Below are positions 1 through 6,440 of a DNA stretch of 7,615 nt, piece by piece (position 1 is the stretch's first letter; each line of letters begins with the position of its first letter). Position numbers and translations under genes: made by a program. This DNA comes from an uncultured Bacteroidota bacterium. Lineage in GTDB: Bacteria; Bacteroidota; Bacteroidia; Bacteroidales; UBA12481. The notes under the pieces are model-generated. The model was given only the letters and a program-made list of their open reading frames with translations. It had not been told where the DNA came from and ran no database searches. The stretch lies in contig CAILAQ010000708.1 in NCBI GenBank assembly GCA_903832165.1, positions 1 to 7,615 on the forward strand, written 5' to 3'.

Positions 1-144
1 CTCATGTACATCTTTCGATCCATGCATTGGAACTATAATTTGTGTATTTATAACAAGATGTCGCATAATAATATGACTACCTTTTTGCCTGACAATATAC
101 CAACCTGCCCTCATCAAAATCCTGATCAATTCTTTGCTTTTCAT
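1..144 (-). CDS. hicA: HicA-type toxin (mRNA interferase), 3' end cut off by the window edge
   Basis: The minus strand reads from an ATG at 144-142 through 48 open codons to base 1. The product begins MKSKELIRILMRAGWYIVRQ, followed by KGSH (His24), a later H29 and VPMHGSKDVHE. This is the layout of the HicA family: an N-terminal helix 'MKSxELIxLLxxxGW', then 'VRQxGSHxxxxH', then a strand ending in VP. HicA toxins are small, about 55-65 residues, with a dsRNA-binding-like fold; they cleave mRNA using the conserved GSH histidine and are neutralised by HicB. Roughly the last 10-15 residues, normally a 'LRxILKQAG'-like helix, lie outside the window. hicB usually follows hicA, so it should lie beyond the left edge. 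The family call rests on recognised motifs, without a search. No frameshift or stop is visible, so the toxin looks intact as far as it can be read. Confidence 0.85.
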   Translation of the reverse strand, partial: MKSKELIRILMRAGWYIVRQKGSHIIMRHLVINTQIIVPMHGSKDVHE

Positions 145-146
145 TA

Positions 147-177
147 CAAAAGTAATAATTTTATTACCTATTCCAAA
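147..177 (-). promoter_or_regulatory. Bacteroidota-type promoter for hicA
   Basis: On the minus strand, TTTG (177-174) is followed after exactly 19 nt by TACTTTTG (154-147). This matches the Bacteroidota primary sigma factor consensus of TTTG at -33 and TAnnTTTG at -7 without a mismatch. The -7 element ends only 2 nt before the hicA ATG. The expected transcription start therefore falls on or beside the start codon, which implies a leaderless or nearly leaderless mRNA. The motif match is seen directly; the start-site position is inferred. Confidence 0.6.
152..167. promoter_or_regulatory. Inverted repeat between the hicA promoter elements, candidate HicB operator
   Basis: GTAATAA and TTATTAC form a perfect 7-bp inverted repeat around a 2-nt centre. 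It lies between the -33 and -7 elements of the hicA promoter and overlaps the first three bases of the -7 box. HicB antitoxins commonly carry a DNA-binding domain and repress their own operon by binding palindromes over the promoter, so this is the natural operator candidate. The region is AT-rich, so a chance palindrome is possible. Confidence 0.4.
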
Positions 178-302
178 TTCTTTCACAGCATATAGATGCA
201 GAAAAGGTGTGCGAATGGAAAAATATGAGCTGAACTTTGCTTTTGGTACTTCGGGGGGTTTTACTTTTCTTTGCGCCTGAATTTCAAAAAAATATCACGC
301 GA

Positions 303-785
303 ATGAAAATTGAAAACAATCGTGTCGTTCAGATACATTACACCTTGAAAGATGATCAGGGTGAGGTCCTAGACAGTTCAGCAGATCAGGGTCCGCTTCC
401 ATATATTCACGGTGTCGGGGCATTGATTCCGGGACTGGAGAAAGAGTTAACCGGCAAACAGGCCGGAGACAAATTTACTGCGGTGATTGCTCCGGCCGAT
501 GGCTATGGCGATTACGATAAGGAACAGGTGTTCCAGTTACCGGCCGATGGTTTCGACGGTGATGACGAACTGGAATTAGGGATGCAGATCCAGCTGGACT
601 CTGAGAATGGCCCAATGACAGGTACTATCACAGCGATCGAAGGTGAAGAGGTAACTCTCGACCTGAATCATCCTTTGGCCGGCATCAGCCTACATTTCGA
701 TGTCGAAGTTGTTGAAGTACGCGAAGCTACCAAGCAGGAGCTCGATCACGGTCACGTGCACACGCCGGGACATCATCACCACTAA
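303..785 (+). CDS. slyD: SlyD-like FKBP-type peptidyl-prolyl cis-trans isomerase
   Basis: This is a 160-residue cytoplasmic prolyl isomerase/chaperone that catalyses cis-trans isomerisation of X-Pro bonds; SlyD proteins also bind Ni2+ or Zn2+. The FKBP domain is split. Its first part, about residues 1-70, has VVQIHYTLKDDQGEVLDSS, the active-site stretch LIPGLEKEL (41-49), GD (55-56) and the DGYGDY segment. The inserted 'IF' chaperone domain spans about 71-122. The domain closes with the SlyD hallmark NHPLAG (122-127), then FDVEVVEVREAT. The tail has seven histidines from H149 to H160, including a final HHHH, suited to metal binding; it is shorter than the E. coli His/Cys-rich tail. I chose the ATG at 303 because the family begins at this point. 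An in-frame TTG at 237 would add 22 non-homologous residues and lacks a ribosome binding site. The gene faces away from hicA and converges with fumC. Its promoter is not clear. Confidence 0.92.
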   Translation: MKIENNRVVQIHYTLKDDQGEVLDSSADQGPLPYIHGVGALIPGLEKELTGKQAGDKFTAVIAPADGYGDYDKEQVFQLPADGFDGDDELELGMQIQLDSENGPMTGTITAIEGEEVTLDLNHPLAGISLHFDVEVVEVREATKQELDHGHVHTPGHHHH

Positions 786-787
786 GA

Positions 788-815
788 GGTGACGGGTGAC
801 AGGTGACGGGTGACG
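788..815. repeat. Tandem heptamer array (GGTGACR)x4
   Basis: Four head-to-tail 7-bp units begin at 788, 795, 802 and 809. Three are GGTGACG and one is GGTGACA. The array starts 3 bases after the slyD-like stop codon. It is not coding in the slyD frame, has no dyad symmetry of its own, and is followed by AAAA and then the heptamer palindrome. It resembles in style the short tandemly repeated repetitive heptamers described in filamentous cyanobacteria, but I claim no homology. Confidence 0.8.
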
Positions 816-819
816 AAAA

Positions 820-968
820 GGCAGAGGGCAGAAGGCAAAGGGCAAAAATTAGTCAAAAGAAATAAGTAACAAGAATCAGGGAATTTCGCACTCCCCTTGT
901 TACTTGACTTAAAACCTATTTCTTAAATCCTATTACTAATTTTTGCCTTTTGCCCTCTGCCCTATGCC
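820..968. repeat. 149-bp imperfect palindrome with heptamer-built arms, between convergent genes
   Basis: The outer arms 820-852 and 936-968 are inverted copies with 30 of 33 bases pairing. Each arm reads as four consecutive 7-bp units of the form GGCANAR followed by ATTAG: GGCAGAG, GGCAGAA, GGCAAAG and GGCAAAA on the left; GGCATAG, GGCAGAG, GGCAAAA and GGCAAAA on the right, read on the minus strand. Inner pairs nest inside: AAGAAATA (857-864) with TATTTCTT (917-924), and AAGTAACAAG (864-873) with CTTGTTACTT (896-905), leaving a central loop of about 22 nt. It sits between slyD-like (plus) and fumC (minus), where transcripts converge, so its RNA could fold on either strand and might help to end transcription. 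No clear T-run follows either side, so I do not call an intrinsic terminator. It could be a dispersed palindromic repeat or a small non-autonomous mobile element. Confidence 0.75.
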
Positions 969-992
969 ATACCAAAGCACTGAGTCCCCAAA

Positions 993-2378
993 TTAAACCA
1001 TCTTCTTGGGATCGACCCAGAGGGTGAATTCGGCGTCGGTGACGTAGCCAAGCTTCATGGCGGACTGCCGGAGGGATAATCCTTCCTTGTGGGCCTTTTT
1101 GGCGATCTCGGCTGATTTCTCGTATCCGATATGCGTATTCAGGGCAGTCACCAGCATCAATGAATTTTCCACGTGGCGCTCAATTACCGGGTAGTTGGGT
1201 TCAATCCCAATTGCGCAGTTATTGTTGAATGATACACATGCATCGCCGAGCAACCTTGCTGAGGTGAGGAAGTTGGATATGATGACCGGCTTGAAAACGT
1301 TCAGCTCAAAATGGCCGAGCATCCCACCGATGCCAATTGCAACATCGTTCCCCATGATCTGGGCACAAACCATGGTCAAGGCCTCGATCTGAGTCGGGTT
1401 AACCTTTCCTGGCATAATGGAGGAACCCGGTTCATTTTCCGGTATGGAGATTTCGCCGATACCGCTTCTCGGACCTGAAGAAAGCACCCTGATATCATTG
1501 GCCATTTTCATAAAGCTGACGGCAAGCATTTTCAATGCTCCGTGTGATTCAACGATGGCATCATGGGCGGCCAGAGATTCAAATTTGTTCGCGGCCGAAA
1601 CAAACGGGTAACCGGTGAGCTCTGCAATTTTTGCGGCTACCAGCTCTGCATAGCCTTCCGGAGCATTGATCCCGGTGCCCACTGCAGTGCCGCCCAAAGC
1701 CAGTTCGCTCAGGTGGGCCAGTGTATTGCGCAAAGCTTTTAGTCCATGATCAAGCTGCGACACATATCCGGAGAATTCCTGACCCAGAGTTAATGGTGTG
1801 GCATCCATAAAATGGGTACGGCCGATTTTCACGATCTCCATGAATGCTTCTGATTTCGCTGCCAACGTATTACGCAGCAGTTCAATGCCAGGGATTGTTG
1901 TTTCGATCAGTATTTTATAAGCAGAGATATGCATGGCTGTCGGGAAAGTATCGTTCGATGACTGCGATTTATTTACGTCATCATTCGGGTGAACCAGACG
2001 GGCGCCTTCACCCAGCTTATTACCCAACAATACGTGGGTACGATTGGCGATCACCTCGTTGAGGTTCATGTTCGACTGGGTACCTGAGCCTGTCTGCCAG
2101 ATAACCAGGGGAAATTCCCCGTTGTGATTGCCGGCAAGGATCTCGTCGCAAACATCTCCGATCAGTTTGGCCTTTTGTTCCGGGAGTACGCCCAGGTCCT
2201 GATTGGTAAGGGCGGCCGCCTTTTTAAGGTAGGCAAAAGCCATGATGATTTCATGGGGCATGGAACCGGGTTCGCCAATCTTAAAATTATTGATTGAGCG
2301 CTGGGTTTGGGCTCCCCAGTACTTATTGGCCGGTACTTCGACCGGGCCCATCGTGTCTTTTTCAATTCTATAAACCAT
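993..2378 (-). CDS. fumC: Fumarate hydratase, class II (FumC)
   Basis: This 461-residue, oxygen-stable, iron-free fumarase reversibly hydrates fumarate to L-malate in the TCA cycle, or runs in reverse in a fermentative reductive branch. It acts as a cytoplasmic homotetramer. Family motifs appear in order: the N-terminal GPVEVPANKYWGAQTQRS (11-28), TGSGTQSNMN (96-105), HPNDDVNKSQSSND (130-143), GRTHFMDATP (186-195) with the active-site H189 (E. coli H188), and the fumarase/aspartase signature GSSIMPGKVNP (318-328) with S319 and K325. The SS-loop and the LGH/ELN segment (354-360) are intact. Length matches the usual 460-467 residues, so the enzyme should be active. There is no Shine-Dalgarno sequence before the ATG. 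The gene lies 115 bp downstream of the sensor kinase on the same strand, separated by an octamer array; I found no convincing promoter of its own, so read-through from the kinase is possible. Aspartase belongs to the same superfamily, but the motif set and length favour fumarase. Confidence 0.96.
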   Translation of the reverse strand: MVYRIEKDTMGPVEVPANKYWGAQTQRSINNFKIGEPGSMPHEIIMAFAYLKKAAALTNQDLGVLPEQKAKLIGDVCDEILAGNHNGEFPLVIWQTGSGTQSNMNLNEVIANRTHVLLGNKLGEGARLVHPNDDVNKSQSSNDTFPTAMHISAYKILIETTIPGIELLRNTLAAKSEAFMEIVKIGRTHFMDATPLTLGQEFSGYVSQLDHGLKALRNTLAHLSELALGGTAVGTGINAPEGYAELVAAKIAELTGYPFVSAANKFESLAAHDAIVESHGALKMLAVSFMKMANDIRVLSSGPRSGIGEISIPENEPGSSIMPGKVNPTQIEALTMVCAQIMGNDVAIGIGGMLGHFELNVFKPVIISNFLTSARLLGDACVSFNNNCAIGIEPNYPVIERHVENSLMLVTALNTHIGYEKSAEIAKKAHKEGLSLRQSAMKLGYVTDAEFTLWVDPKKMV

Positions 2379-2380
2379 AA

Positions 2381-2420
2381 GATAATGTGCTAATTTGACA
2401 ATTTGCTAATTCGACAATTG
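2381..2420. repeat. Five tandem 8-bp units directly upstream of fumC
   Basis: On the plus strand the units are GATAATGT, GCTAATTT, GACAATTT, GCTAATTC and GACAATTG, starting at 2381, 2389, 2397, 2405 and 2413. Units 2-3 and 4-5 also form a 16-bp repeat with two differences. Read in the fumC direction, the array ends 2 bases before the start codon, so it would be in the leader of any fumC transcript. All units share a G at position 1 and a central AAT. It could be an expandable spacer, a protein-binding array or a neutral intergenic repeat. Confidence 0.7.
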
Positions 2421-2493
2421 GAAGAAACTGGGTACAATTTAAGAAATTCTGCAATGAGATCAATTCGAGAGGGTGCCGCTGGCTGATTCCCAA

Positions 2494-5328
2494 TCAGGAA
2501 TTGCAAGGAATTGTAAAATAAAAAACCGAACCTTTCCCTGTTTCGCTTTCCACCCAGATTCTTCCACCGAGCATTTCCACATAAGCTTTGCTGATTGATA
2601 AGCCCAAGCCGGCACCTTCGTAATCGCGACTTAGAGAGTCGTTTCCTTGCCTGAACCTTTCAAAAATAATTTCCATTTTTTCCGGGCTGATGCCAACGCC
2701 CATATCTTTTACGAAAAATTCCAGCAGTGACGGATAATTTTCGGTGTTTACAGACGGATCATTATCGGGGTTTACGATGTCATATCCGATTTCAATGTTG
2801 CCCTGATGAGTAAACTTGATGGCATTTTTTATCAGGTTAGTGAGAATGGCGTAAATTTTTTCGCGGTCTGTTCTTACGGTGGCCACTTCCCATGGTGCCG
2901 AACGGTTGAATGAAAGAACAAGTCCCTTTTGTGCAGCTTCCGGACTAAAGAAGGTACACAGGTATTCAATCTGCTTATTGATATTTGTCTCAGCAATAGT
3001 CAATTCCATCTGGCCTGATTCAACTTTTGAGATGCTGATGATATCATTGATGACATTAAGCATCCGGGCGCCACTTTTCTCGATGACCTGGATGTACTTT
3101 TCCTGATCCGGGCCTGTAAGATCAGGATCTTTCAACAGTTCGGTAAAGCCAAGAATGCCATTCATCGGTGTACGGATTTCATGGCTCATATTCGCCAGAA
3201 AGGCTGATTTCAGGCGGTCGCTTTCTTCTGCGTGCTCTTTGGCATTTATCAATTCTTGTTCGGCAAGCTTTCGCCCGGTGATATCAATGAAGATTTCGAG
3301 CATAGCTTTCTTGCCTTCAAAAATCATCCCGGTATGAATAACTTCAAATATCTTACCACCCAAAACTCCTGCTGACTCATAAACATCCGTTTTTCCAACA
3401 GTAATTCCGGCTCTTAACGGGCAACCAGAGCATTGAGTTTTATCATCGCGATAAAGCGTCCAGCATTTATTCCCAATAGTTTCATCAGCAAAGTGTTTTT
3501 TCAGATTTTCGCTTTGAAAAAGAATATTTCCTTCTTCGTCAACGATATCCATACCAAACGGAATAGTTTTCAAAACATACCGGCTGAATTCATCACTTTC
3601 CTTTAATTTTTCCTGAGTCAGCATGAGTTCGGCTACTCGTTCTCCCAGTTTAGAGTTGTATTCCTGCTCGGACTCAAAAAGTCGCGCATTAATCACAGCC
3701 AGTGCTGCGAGGTTTGCCAGGGTATTGCACAGATTGATCTCAGCTTCGGAAAGCCTTTGGGGTTCTTTTACACTCGAAACAATCAGTGCGCCGAGCACTT
3801 GCGTTCCCGCTTTGAGAGGCAGGTAAAGAATGGAACGCAAACTTCTGATTTCGCATACTGTCCGCTCTGCTGCAGTGAGATTGGCGGTAGCTGAGTCGTT
3901 CAGGAATACGGGCATACCTGAAGTGATTGCCTGGCGGAAGTGAGGATGGTCGGCTAACGGGGCAAGACGCAATTCTTCAGGGAAATCCGGGGGCAATGGA
4001 GGAGTCGTCGCCCAAAGACGCATTGTTTCTGCTTCGAGTAAATATACAGCAGAGGTTTTCAGTTCTGTCAGCTCGGTCGCACGATCGGCAGTCTGCTGTA
4101 ATATTCTTTCAAGATTGAGTGTAGCAGAAAGCTCCTGGCTAATTGTCAACAGAGAAGCCAATTCGTTTGTACGTTTGCTTATCTTTTCTTCCGCCAGCTT
4201 TAGTTCCGTGATATCTGCAGAGTGAGTCAGATTCAAGATTACTTTACCTGATTCATCTTTTATAGGATTAGTGGTCGCCAAAAAGAACAAAGTTTTATCC
4301 GGCAGAGGTACTTCAACTTCAAACGACTCGCTCCGGCCGGTCTGAAACACTCTTTTTGTTGCTTCATACCGGTAATCGGCATGCTCTTTATCATAAACAT
4401 CCCAGAAAGTTTTTCCGACAAAATATTCCGGCGTTTTCCCAAAGGTGGTCGCAAAAAGGTGATTGGTAAATTTGTATTCCCCTGTTTCATCTACACAAAA
4501 AATAGCATCGCTTGAACTCTCGATCAGTGTTCGATATTTCAGCTCACTCTCTTTCAGCAAATTTATCTCCTTTTTCCGCGCAGTGATATCCTTAAAAAAT
4601 CCTATAAACCGTCCCCCTTCGATGGTTTTATACTGAACATTCACTTCCACAGCAAAAAGGCTTCCATCTTTCCGGCGATGCTGCGATTCGAAACGGTCTT
4701 CGCCCTGTAAAACAATTTTCCGGATACGTGCTTTGGTTTCAGCGGCCGATTCATTCTCTTCAAGGTCGCTGATCCTCATGGTAAGCAATTCCTCCATGCT
4801 ATAGCCACTCATCCGGCAATAGGTTTCATTTACTTCCCTTATGCGACCCTGCGTGTCGGCCTGCCAGTAACCATCCATTGCAGTTCGCAGGATAGTCTGA
4901 TGCTGTTCTTTACCACTAAGGAGCTTATGTTCCAGCATTTTTATCCGCAACGCTGCACCCACGCTTGCCAATAATTCCCTGCTCCGGACCGGTTTCATGA
5001 GATAACCATCAGCACAGGTATCTGTCGGCTCGAAATCGTTCTCCGACTCTGTTTCTTTGTCCGAAAGCAGCAGTATGAAAATGGATGATAACCCCGGATC
5101 GCTTTTGATTCTTTTACATACCTCGATCCCGCTGATGTCCGGAAGCATGGTATCCAGAACGAGCATGTCAGGCATTTTATGCTGAATCGATTCATAACAG
5201 GCTCGTCCGCTATTCACAGTGCTGACGGTAAACTGTTGCTGTTTCAGTATACGCTCAGTGGTTCGAAGCAGATCAGGATTCCCATCGACCACCAGGATAT
5301 GGTAGTCACTGTTTTGACCAGTAAACAT
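2494..5328 (-). CDS. Soluble multi-sensor histidine kinase, REC-PAS-PAS-GAF-PAS-HisKA-HATPase
   Basis: This 944-residue sensor kinase has no signal peptide or membrane segment, so it should sense cytoplasmic signals. Domains in order: receiver (about 10-127) with phospho-acceptor D59 in VLDTMLP, S89 and K112 in MKP; PAS1 (141-252) ending FKDITARKK; PAS2 (261-378) ending ADITELKLAEE; GAF (about 391-550); PAS3 (about 580-688) ending IDITGRKLAEQ and carrying C622, C633 and C636; HisKA with autophosphorylated H716 in NMSHEIRTP; then HATPase_c with N835 in the N box, D875 and G877-G879 in DMGVGI, the F box around 889-892, GAGLGL (905-910) and GKGS (931-934). All catalytic motifs are present, so it should be an active kinase. 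The receiver begins VVDGNPD, so the second acidic Mg2+ ligand (usually D or E) is G16. There is no C-terminal receiver and no response regulator nearby, so its partner is elsewhere. The ATG at 5328 gives a normal receiver start. The signal is unknown. Confidence 0.93.
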   Translation of the reverse strand: MFTGQNSDYHILVVDGNPDLLRTTERILKQQQFTVSTVNSGRACYESIQHKMPDMLVLDTMLPDISGIEVCKRIKSDPGLSSIFILLLSDKETESENDFEPTDTCADGYLMKPVRSRELLASVGAALRIKMLEHKLLSGKEQHQTILRTAMDGYWQADTQGRIREVNETYCRMSGYSMEELLTMRISDLEENESAAETKARIRKIVLQGEDRFESQHRRKDGSLFAVEVNVQYKTIEGGRFIGFFKDITARKKEINLLKESELKYRTLIESSSDAIFCVDETGEYKFTNHLFATTFGKTPEYFVGKTFWDVYDKEHADYRYEATKRVFQTGRSESFEVEVPLPDKTLFFLATTNPIKDESGKVILNLTHSADITELKLAEEKISKRTNELASLLTISQELSATLNLERILQQTADRATELTELKTSAVYLLEAETMRLWATTPPLPPDFPEELRLAPLADHPHFRQAITSGMPVFLNDSATANLTAAERTVCEIRSLRSILYLPLKAGTQVLGALIVSSVKEPQRLSEAEINLCNTLANLAALAVINARLFESEQEYNSKLGERVAELMLTQEKLKESDEFSRYVLKTIPFGMDIVDEEGNILFQSENLKKHFADETIGNKCWTLYRDDKTQCSGCPLRAGITVGKTDVYESAGVLGGKIFEVIHTGMIFEGKKAMLEIFIDITGRKLAEQELINAKEHAEESDRLKSAFLANMSHEIRTPMNGILGFTELLKDPDLTGPDQEKYIQVIEKSGARMLNVINDIISISKVESGQMELTIAETNINKQIEYLCTFFSPEAAQKGLVLSFNRSAPWEVATVRTDREKIYAILTNLIKNAIKFTHQGNIEIGYDIVNPDNDPSVNTENYPSLLEFFVKDMGVGISPEKMEIIFERFRQGNDSLSRDYEGAGLGLSISKAYVEMLGGRIWVESETGKGSVFYFTIPCNS

Positions 5329-5368
5329 AGAGCCGGTTAATAAAATTACAATTCGTTAGGGTGGGCCA

Positions 5369-5400
5369 CAATTTTACTAATAAATAATAATTGTTGCAAA
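5369..5400 (-). promoter_or_regulatory. Bacteroidota-type promoter for the sensor kinase gene
   Basis: On the minus strand, TTTG (5400-5397) is followed after 20 nt by TAAAATTG (5376-5369), a 7 of 8 match to TAnnTTTG. The start site would fall near 5365-5363, giving a leader of about 35 nt before the kinase ATG at 5328. Spacing, strand and distance all fit. The region is AT-rich, so chance matches are possible. Confidence 0.5.
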
Positions 5401-5477
5401 GGACGAGCCGAAAAAAATTTATCTATTACCTTTAATTTCGAATTGGTTCTGTCCCCCGGAACTTTTATGTAATTATC

Positions 5478-6440
5478 ATGCAATTTGATCATAGGTATTG
5501 CAACAGGCTGATCTTCGGGTGGATATTCCTGCTCATGATTTTCGCATCGTGCGAAGAGAGCAATCTCCCGCCTGTCGCCAAATTCAAGATATCGGCGTAC
5601 CTCGCTGACACCGTTTCCGTTCTTGAGTTTGATGCAACCGCGGTAACAGATCCGGAGGATCAGCAGCTCGCTCTTTTTGTGCGATGGGATTTTCAAGGCG
5701 ACAGCAAATGGGATACCGATTATTCCAATCAGAAATTAGCTGCATTCCGATATGATAAAAAAGGTCTGTTCCACCCGATCCTGGAAGTTAAAGATCAGGA
5801 TGGAGCTACCGACACCACTTCCTTGGAAGTTCTGATTACCGACATCATGAAAGTATCGCAAATGCTGGATGCCAGAGATGGGAGATCCTATAAAATAACT
5901 TTAATAGAGGATGTTTGGTGGATGTCGGAAAACCTCGATTACGGCACATGGATAAAGGCACCGCAGGGGCAGGAAAATAATCGTATCGTGGAGAAATACT
6001 ATTACAATAATGACTCAGCCCAAACAGAATATAAAGGCGGTTTATATACATGGAAAGAGGTCTCCGGATGGGCAAAGGCAAACCTTCCACAAGGGATTTG
6101 TCCGGAGGGATGGCAGCTGCCGGATGGAATCGCACTGGCAAAGCTAATTAATCTGGGTCATCTCGTTTCGCCTCAAAGGCGGCTGTATGGTCCCGGAGGA
6201 TTTTGGAATCTTGATTTACCCGTTCAGGGAGGGAGTTACGGCTGGTATCAGAATTACAAGTTTTCGATGGGCATTAGCCGTTGGTGGACCGGTGAATGCT
6301 CCGGTGACTATTCAAATAATACCCCATACGCAATTGAATATTACGACTATTTGAATCTTACTTATTCCAATTATGATGGCGAGGCTACTAACTATTATAT
6401 GGCAGCATTGCCTGTGAGATGCATAAAAAAGGTGCAATAA
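5478..6440 (+). CDS. Lipoprotein with PKD-like domain and FISUMP domain
   Basis: This 320-residue protein is exported and lipid-anchored. Its lipoprotein signal peptide has R6 and R10, a hydrophobic core LIFGWIFLLMI (11-21) and lipobox FASC with Cys25. The mature protein begins CEES; acidic residues just after Cys resemble the surface-export signal of Bacteroidota lipoproteins. Residues about 31-120 look like a PKD-type beta-sandwich: PPVAKF start, DPEDQQL turn, RWDFQGD (69-75) and LEVKDQDGATDT (102-113). Residues about 130-318 match the FISUMP domain, the 'Fibrobacter succinogenes major paralogous domain': DARDGRSYKITLIEDVWWMSENL start, YYYNND (174-179), GGLYTW (187-192), QGICPEGWQLP (205-215) and the closing LPVRCIK (311-317). 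FISUMP proteins are often expanded in Bacteroidota and Fibrobacteres, but their function is unknown. The gene is divergent from the kinase and overlaps the next gene by 22 bp. I found no strong promoter match; TACCTTTA at 5427 lacks a -33 partner. Confidence 0.85.
   Translation: MQFDHRYCNRLIFGWIFLLMIFASCEESNLPPVAKFKISAYLADTVSVLEFDATAVTDPEDQQLALFVRWDFQGDSKWDTDYSNQKLAAFRYDKKGLFHPILEVKDQDGATDTTSLEVLITDIMKVSQMLDARDGRSYKITLIEDVWWMSENLDYGTWIKAPQGQENNRIVEKYYYNNDSAQTEYKGGLYTWKEVSGWAKANLPQGICPEGWQLPDGIALAKLINLGHLVSPQRRLYGPGGFWNLDLPVQGGSYGWYQNYKFSMGISRWWTGECSGDYSNNTPYAIEYYDYLNLTYSNYDGEATNYYMAALPVRCIKKVQ

Noticed and set aside
4..195. 63-codon plus-strand open frame at the left end
   Set aside because: It is antisense to the HicA reading frame, has no recognisable domain, and its composition (rich in N, F, H) looks like a shadow.
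236..269. Possible slyD promoter: TACTTTTC (262-269) with TTTG at 236 or 242
   Set aside because: The -7 match is 7 of 8 but the spacings are 22 and 16 nt, outside the usual 19-21, so it is too weak to list.
237..302. N-terminal extension of the SlyD-like protein from a TTG codon
   Set aside because: The 22 extra residues match nothing in the family, and the ATG at 303 is exactly where SlyD proteins begin.
786..992. CRISPR array or transposon end in the repeat-rich intergenic region
   Set aside because: Units are contiguous 7-bp words without spacers, there is no transposase and no flanking target duplication could be seen.
2483..2497. CTGATT-CCC-AATCAG hairpin at the end of the kinase gene as a terminator
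   Set aside because: The stem is only 6 bp, overlaps the stop codon and has no T-run after it on the minus strand.
5427..5440. TACCTTTA / TAATTTCG as a -7 box for the lipoprotein genes
   Set aside because: Each is a 7 of 8 match in AT-rich DNA and neither has TTTG at the right distance upstream.
5346..5696. 116-codon minus-strand open frame between the kinase and lipoprotein genes
   Set aside because: It overlaps the intergenic promoters and is antisense to the clear lipoprotein signal peptide and PKD-like region; no domain is recognised.
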